Below are positions 54,197 to 57,760 of a DNA stretch of 57,760 bases, piece by piece. The stretch spans positions 1 to 57,760 of the forward strand of contig JACYMD010000046.1 of assembly GCA_015272215.1 (NCBI GenBank), written 5' to 3'. Position 1 is the stretch's first letter, and each line of letters begins with the position of its first letter. The DNA comes from Rivularia sp. T60_A2020_040. Its GTDB lineage: Bacteria; Cyanobacteriota; Cyanobacteriia; Cyanobacteriales; Nostocaceae. Under the pieces are notes generated by a model. That model searched no databases. It worked only from the letters and a program-made list of their open reading frames with translations, and was not told the origin of the DNA. The translations under genes and the position numbers were made by a program.

Positions 54197-55642
54197 ATGA
54201 CTTTCAGAGTGCGTATTGCTCCCAGCCCAACTGGGAATTTACATATTGGTACAGCGAGAACTGCTGTATTTAACTGGTTGTTTGCTCGTCATCATGATGG
54301 TACATTTATTCTAAGAATTGAAGATACCGATATAGAGCGATCGCGTCCCGAATATACTGAGAATATTCTAGAAGGATTGCGTTGGTTGGGATTAAATTGG
54401 GATGAAGGTCCATTTTTTCAAACCGAACGCTTGTCTATGTACAAAGAAGCGGTAGAGAAATTGCTGGATAAAGGATTAGCTTATCGTTGTTACACCACCT
54501 CCGAAGAATTGGAAGCATTGCGGGAATCTCAAAAAGCTCGCAATCAAGCACCTCGTTATGATAATCGTCACCGTAATTTAACACCAGAACAAGAAGCCCA
54601 ATTTCAAGCTGAAGGACGTAGTTTTGTAATTCGCTTCAAAATTGATGATAGTCGCGAAATAGTTTGGAATGACTTGGTACGGGGTGAGATGGTTTGGAGG
54701 GGTAGCGATTTAGGTGGTGATATGGTTATCGCTCGTTCCTCTGAAGATAGTATTGGTCAGCCATTATATAATTTTGCCGTGGTGGTGGATGACATGGATA
54801 TGCAAATTACCCATGTGATTCGAGGAGAAGACCATATCGCCAATACCGCCAAACAAATTTTATTATATGAAGCATTTGGTGCAAAAGTACCAGAATTTTC
54901 CCATACTCCTTTAATTTTGAACATGGAAGGTCGCAAACTTTCCAAACGAGATGGTGTTACCTCAATATCTGACTTTCAGAAAATGGGTTTTACACCCGAA
55001 GGCTTGGTTAATTATATGACCTTATTGGGATGGTCTCCCCCGGATTCTACTCAAGAAATATTTACCTTAGAAGAAGCCGCTAAAAACTTTGATTTTGAGC
55101 GCGTTAACAAAGCCGGTGCCAAATTTGATTGGGCAAAATTAGATTGGATTAACAGTCAGTATATTCACAGTATGCCCGTAAGTAAACTTACTGATATGCT
55201 GATGCCTTTTTGGTCAGAAGCCGGGTATAAATTTACTGAAACAAAAGAACGCCCTTGGATTGAACAATTAGTTGCTTTAATTCAACCCGGTATAGCCCGT
55301 TTAACCGAAGCCGTAGACATTGCGAAGATGTTTTCCACAGAAACCGTAGAATTTGATTCCGAAGCCATAGAGCAACTACAAAAAGAAGGAGTGAAAAGCG
55401 CCCTGCAAGCAGTTCTTGCGGCTTTAGATAGTCAACAGCTAGGTCAAATTAATGCGTCGAATGCTAAAGACATAGTACAACAAGTAGTTAAAGAGCAAAA
55501 CGTCAAAAAAGGCTTGGTAATGCGGAGTTTGCGGGCTGCTTTAACCGGAGAAATGAACGGTCCAGACCTGATAGAATCTTGGGTATTACTTAATCAAAAT
55601 GGCTCAGACAAGCTTCGTTTACAAAAGGCAATCAACCCATAG
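54197..55642 (+). CDS. gltX: Glutamyl-tRNA synthetase
   Basis: 481 residues, class I aminoacyl-tRNA synthetase. HIGH motif in [21 protein letters not shown] and KMSKS as [28 protein letters not shown] and [14 protein letters not shown] are family signatures. In cyanobacteria the non-discriminating enzyme charges both tRNA-Glu and tRNA-Gln, and Glu-tRNA also feeds tetrapyrrole synthesis. The terminator follows 69 bases after the stop. Confidence 0.97.
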   Translation: MTFRVRIAPSPTGNLHIGTARTAVFNWLFARHHDGTFILRIEDTDIERSRPEYTENILEGLRWLGLNWDEGPFFQTERLSMYKEAVEKLLDKGLAYRCYTTSEELEALRESQKARNQAPRYDNRHRNLTPEQEAQFQAEGRSFVIRFKIDDSREIVWNDLVRGEMVWRGSDLGGDMVIARSSEDSIGQPLYNFAVVVDDMDMQITHVIRGEDHIANTAKQILLYEAFGAKVPEFSHTPLILNMEGRKLSKRDGVTSISDFQKMGFTPEGLVNYMTLLGWSPPDSTQEIFTLEEAAKNFDFERVNKAGAKFDWAKLDWINSQYIHSMPVSKLTDMLMPFWSEAGYKFTETKERPWIEQLVALIQPGIARLTEAVDIAKMFSTETVEFDSEAIEQLQKEGVKSALQAVLAALDSQQLGQINASNAKDIVQQVVKEQNVKKGLVMRSLRAALTGEMNGPDLIESWVLLNQNGSDKLRLQKAINP

Positions 55643-55710
55643 CCGTTTAAATTCCATAAATAAAACCATTACAATCCCGTGACTTAAGCCAAAGCTTGAA
55701 TAACTAATTT

Positions 55711-55740
55711 AGGGCGCATTTGATATGCGCCCTTATTTAT
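55711..55740 (+). terminator. Intrinsic terminator after gltX
   Basis: AGGGCGCAT (55711-55719) and ATGCGCCCT (55725-55733), loop TTGAT, then TATTTATT. Confidence 0.82.
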
Positions 55741-55916
55741 TCTGTGCAAAAAAAAATGGCAGGGGAAGTAATGATTATGAATTCTTAAAATTCTTAAAAC
55801 TTAATCTTTTGAGTACGTAACTTTAGTTGCCTAAGAATAGTTAATTACTCTGATTTATAGGGAACTATAAGTGTAATTTTAATGTCATTGCAAACACTTA
55901 GAAAAATGTCATCAAA

Positions 55917-56411
55917 ATGTCTACTAAATTAATAAGTCAAGCAATAAAGCTATCCTTTGTATTCTTATCTCTAGCAGCATCGGGAATAAACAGCGCAGTT
56001 AGGGCTCAAGAAGCATCTCCACCCATATTTGGGGATATAACCATCGAGCATCCTTTATCAAAAGACCCCCTAACAGTTCGCGGAATGAGCGGTGGTAGTA
56101 TACCAGCAAAAGAAATTTCAGAAAGAGCAGACACACCTACAGGAGCCTGTACCGGCTACGTAGATAAAGAACCAGACCACATCCTACGTTTAAAAAATAA
56201 ATTTGATTATATGAAACTAGTAATAGAAAGTCCCGATGATACAACTTTAATCATTAAAGGTCCCGGTGGTATCTGGTGTAACGATGAATTTGAAGGTAAA
56301 AATCCCGGTATAGTTGGCGAATGGCTCAACGGAGAATACAAAGTTTGGATCGGTTCCTATAAACAAGAACTGTATCTTCCCTATACTTTAAAAATTACTG
56401 AAATTAAATAA
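55917..56411 (+). CDS. Small secreted protein of unknown function
   Basis: 164 residues. Signal peptide with likely cut after VRAQ (about residue 31). The mature part has two Cys (GACTGYV and GIWCNDEF), possibly a disulfide. A beta-rich end, LVIESPDDTTLIIKGPGGIWC and NGEYKVWIGSY, recalls pre-peptidase-like or carbohydrate-binding sandwich domains in cyanobacteria. No family assigned. Confidence 0.75.
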   Translation: MSTKLISQAIKLSFVFLSLAASGINSAVRAQEASPPIFGDITIEHPLSKDPLTVRGMSGGSIPAKEISERADTPTGACTGYVDKEPDHILRLKNKFDYMKLVIESPDDTTLIIKGPGGIWCNDEFEGKNPGIVGEWLNGEYKVWIGSYKQELYLPYTLKITEIK

Positions 56412-56474
56412 AGCAACACTTACCCATTACCCACAGTAGTAGTCTGCCACATTAGTTTTGCTGAGTTATCTATT

Positions 56475-56497
56475 TGTAGTGGGAGCGTCTCGCTCCC
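56475..56497. repeat. TGTAG-led hairpin GGGAGCG/CGCTCCC
   Basis: Perfect 7-bp arms 56481-56487 and 56491-56497 with loop TCT, led by TGTAGT as in other palindromes here. Confidence 0.68.
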
Positions 56498-56600
56498 TCC
56501 TAGCCCAAATACCAGCTTTTCGGTTTGCGAGAAAACCCATCAATCAAAAATCCGATAATTCTTGCTCCGTCGTGTATATTGGTGTAATTTGTGCCATCAC

Positions 56601-57563
56601 ATGACAAAAGGGTATTCAATAGTGAGATTTTATTTATTAATTATTGTTGCAGCGATTATCGGATTATTTGTAGTCAGTGAAATGGGATTGCGTTTGCTGT
56701 TTGGTTTTGGCAACCCTTTAACTTATATTGGGGATGAAAAAATTGGTTATTTATTAACTCCTTCTCAACGTACCCGTCGCTTTGGTAATCGTATAGAAAT
56801 TAATCAGTATTCGATGCGGGGTGCAAATATTCAACAAACACCTTTACCCTCAAGTTTGCGAATCTTACTTTTAGGAGACTCCATCGCTAATGGTGGTTGG
56901 TGGACTGATCAAGAGAAGACAATTTCTCACTTAATGATGCTTTCTTTGACATCTAATTTATCTCCAAATATTACACAAGTCGAAGTATTAAATGCTTCAG
57001 CCAATTCTTGGGGACCGAGAAACGAACTTGCTTACTTACAAAGATTTGGTAGCTTTGGTGCTTCTTCTATAGTCTTGCTAATTAATACCGATGATTTATT
57101 TTCTACTGCACCAACTTCAGTGCCAGTGGGACGCGATCGCAATTATCCCGATCAAAAACCACCATTTGCATTAGCCGAAGTATTTAACCGCTACATCCTC
57201 AAGCCGAAACCGATACCAGAACTTAAAGAAATCCAAAACGAAAATGGCGATCGCGTTGGGATTAATTTAGCAGCTATCGGTCAAATTCAAGAATTCACCC
57301 GCGCAAACAACGCTCAATTTCTCCTAGCGATGACTCCCTTATTGCGAGAAATCGGGGAACCTGGACCCCGCGATTATGAAATTAAAGCACGTCAGCGTCT
57401 ACTAGAATTTACGCAAGCTCAAGGTATTATCTATATAGATTTTTTACCCATATTCAACTCTTCCCAAAACCCTAAAGCTTTATATCATGACCACATTCAT
57501 TTCAATTTACAAGGAAATAAGTTAATTAGTGAAAATCTTCAACAAAAATTACTCGGATTATGA
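56601..57563 (+). CDS. SGNH/GDSL-type hydrolase
   Basis: Start taken at the ATG giving MTKGYSIVRFYL, just before the membrane anchor (about 9-30); a GTG seven codons later is also possible. 320 residues. Block I GDS in ILLLGDSIANGGWW, ASANSWGPRNE as block II/III region, and DHIHFN as the Asp-x-x-His block V. Outward-facing esterase or acyl-modifying enzyme similar to those acting on cell-surface polymers; the substrate is unknown. Confidence 0.85.
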   Translation: MTKGYSIVRFYLLIIVAAIIGLFVVSEMGLRLLFGFGNPLTYIGDEKIGYLLTPSQRTRRFGNRIEINQYSMRGANIQQTPLPSSLRILLLGDSIANGGWWTDQEKTISHLMMLSLTSNLSPNITQVEVLNASANSWGPRNELAYLQRFGSFGASSIVLLINTDDLFSTAPTSVPVGRDRNYPDQKPPFALAEVFNRYILKPKPIPELKEIQNENGDRVGINLAAIGQIQEFTRANNAQFLLAMTPLLREIGEPGPRDYEIKARQRLLEFTQAQGIIYIDFLPIFNSSQNPKALYHDHIHFNLQGNKLISENLQQKLLGL

Positions 57564-57583
57564 CAAAAAGATGCAAAAATTAA

Positions 57584-57760
57584 TTACTCCTATCCCGCTC
57601 GAAAATTACCTATTTCTATGAAACCTCTTTCCTCTGTCTTGAAAAGTTGCTCATGGGGGAGACCCCCAAGACCGCACTTTCCGCTGTGTTCTCTGCGTCT
57701 AGAAGGGTTTTTTTTTTCTCCCTGGGGGAGACGCTGCGCGAACGGTAATCTTTTAACGGG
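57584..57760 (-). repeat. 111-bp repeat, rearranged copy C, cut by window end
   Basis: Inverted relative to copies A and B. Three blocks match their reverse complement: 57586-57618, 57685-57713 and 57743-57760. Between them are unrelated inserts of about 66 and 29 bases rich in GGGGGAGA. The last block continues past the window edge. Confidence 0.72.

Overview
The window looks like chromosome from a filamentous, Nostocales-type cyanobacterium. It is AT-rich and carries frequent HIP1 octamers (GCGATCGC). Many seven- and eight-base tandem repeats (STRRs) fill the gaps between genes. Cyanobacterial marker families are present: an FtsH2-like protease, an HhoA/HtrA protease, MenH, an InrS-like regulator, DUF1997, DUF4079 and an AMIN-TonB receptor. 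There is no rRNA operon, prophage, CRISPR array or transposase gene, and the only tRNA seen is tRNA-Asp(GTC).

Layout. 0-0.7 kb holds repeats, including a 228-bp MITE-like insertion with terminal inverted repeats and an 8-bp target duplication. 0.7-5 kb holds an MFS transporter, an OmpR-type two-component pair and a divergent, internally duplicated PepSY-type membrane protein. 5-8.6 kb, all on the minus strand, holds a Tat-exported beta-carbonic-anhydrase-like protein with a small overlapping upstream ORF, a receiver protein lacking its phospho-acceptor, and a SulP anion transporter behind an ArsR regulator. 8.7-10.6 kb holds a protein made of 19-residue GIRPI repeats, a metallo-beta-lactamase-fold protein with a broken metal motif, and a second, closely paralogous ArsR. 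10.8-13.8 kb holds an FHA/zinc-ribbon protein, 6-phosphogluconolactonase and RNase PH. 14.4-24.4 kb looks like an iron/siderophore island: PchR-like AraC regulator, TonB receptor, FecB/FhuD-like lipoprotein, DUF1636 protein and, beyond a Uma2 gene, a two-gene ABC exporter.

24.4-34.9 kb holds housekeeping and small conserved genes: xseA-xseB, DUF1838, a membrane protein, an HtrA protease, a CsoR/InrS repressor, menH, a lambda-type lysozyme, an atypical SDR, DUF1997, DUF4079 and an ankyrin array. 35-44 kb is more accessory: a large protein with a possible permuted papain-like site, an SDR/TetR pair sharing a palindromic operator, a histidine phosphatase, an uncharacterised membrane-anchored protein, an amino-acid-type binding protein, and an HTH-ATPase with an altered Walker B. 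44-57.7 kb holds ftsH between two identical 111-bp repeats, a C-DES-like PLP enzyme, a TM0106-type nuclease, a phytase-esterase-like protein, a Ser/Thr kinase, tRNA-Asp, gltX, a small secreted protein and an SGNH hydrolase.

The most unusual signals are non-coding. (1) A dispersed two-hairpin element keeps its structure while its stem sequence changes, including a compensatory pair. (2) A 111-bp inverted-repeat element has identical copies flanking ftsH and a rearranged third copy at the window end. (3) STRR arrays repeatedly begin at gene stop codons. (4) A MITE-like insertion has a perfect target duplication. The most unusual proteins are the GIRPI-repeat protein with its degenerate MBL neighbour and flanking ArsR paralogues, and the HTH-ATPase. 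All function calls come from reading motifs by eye; no database search was run.
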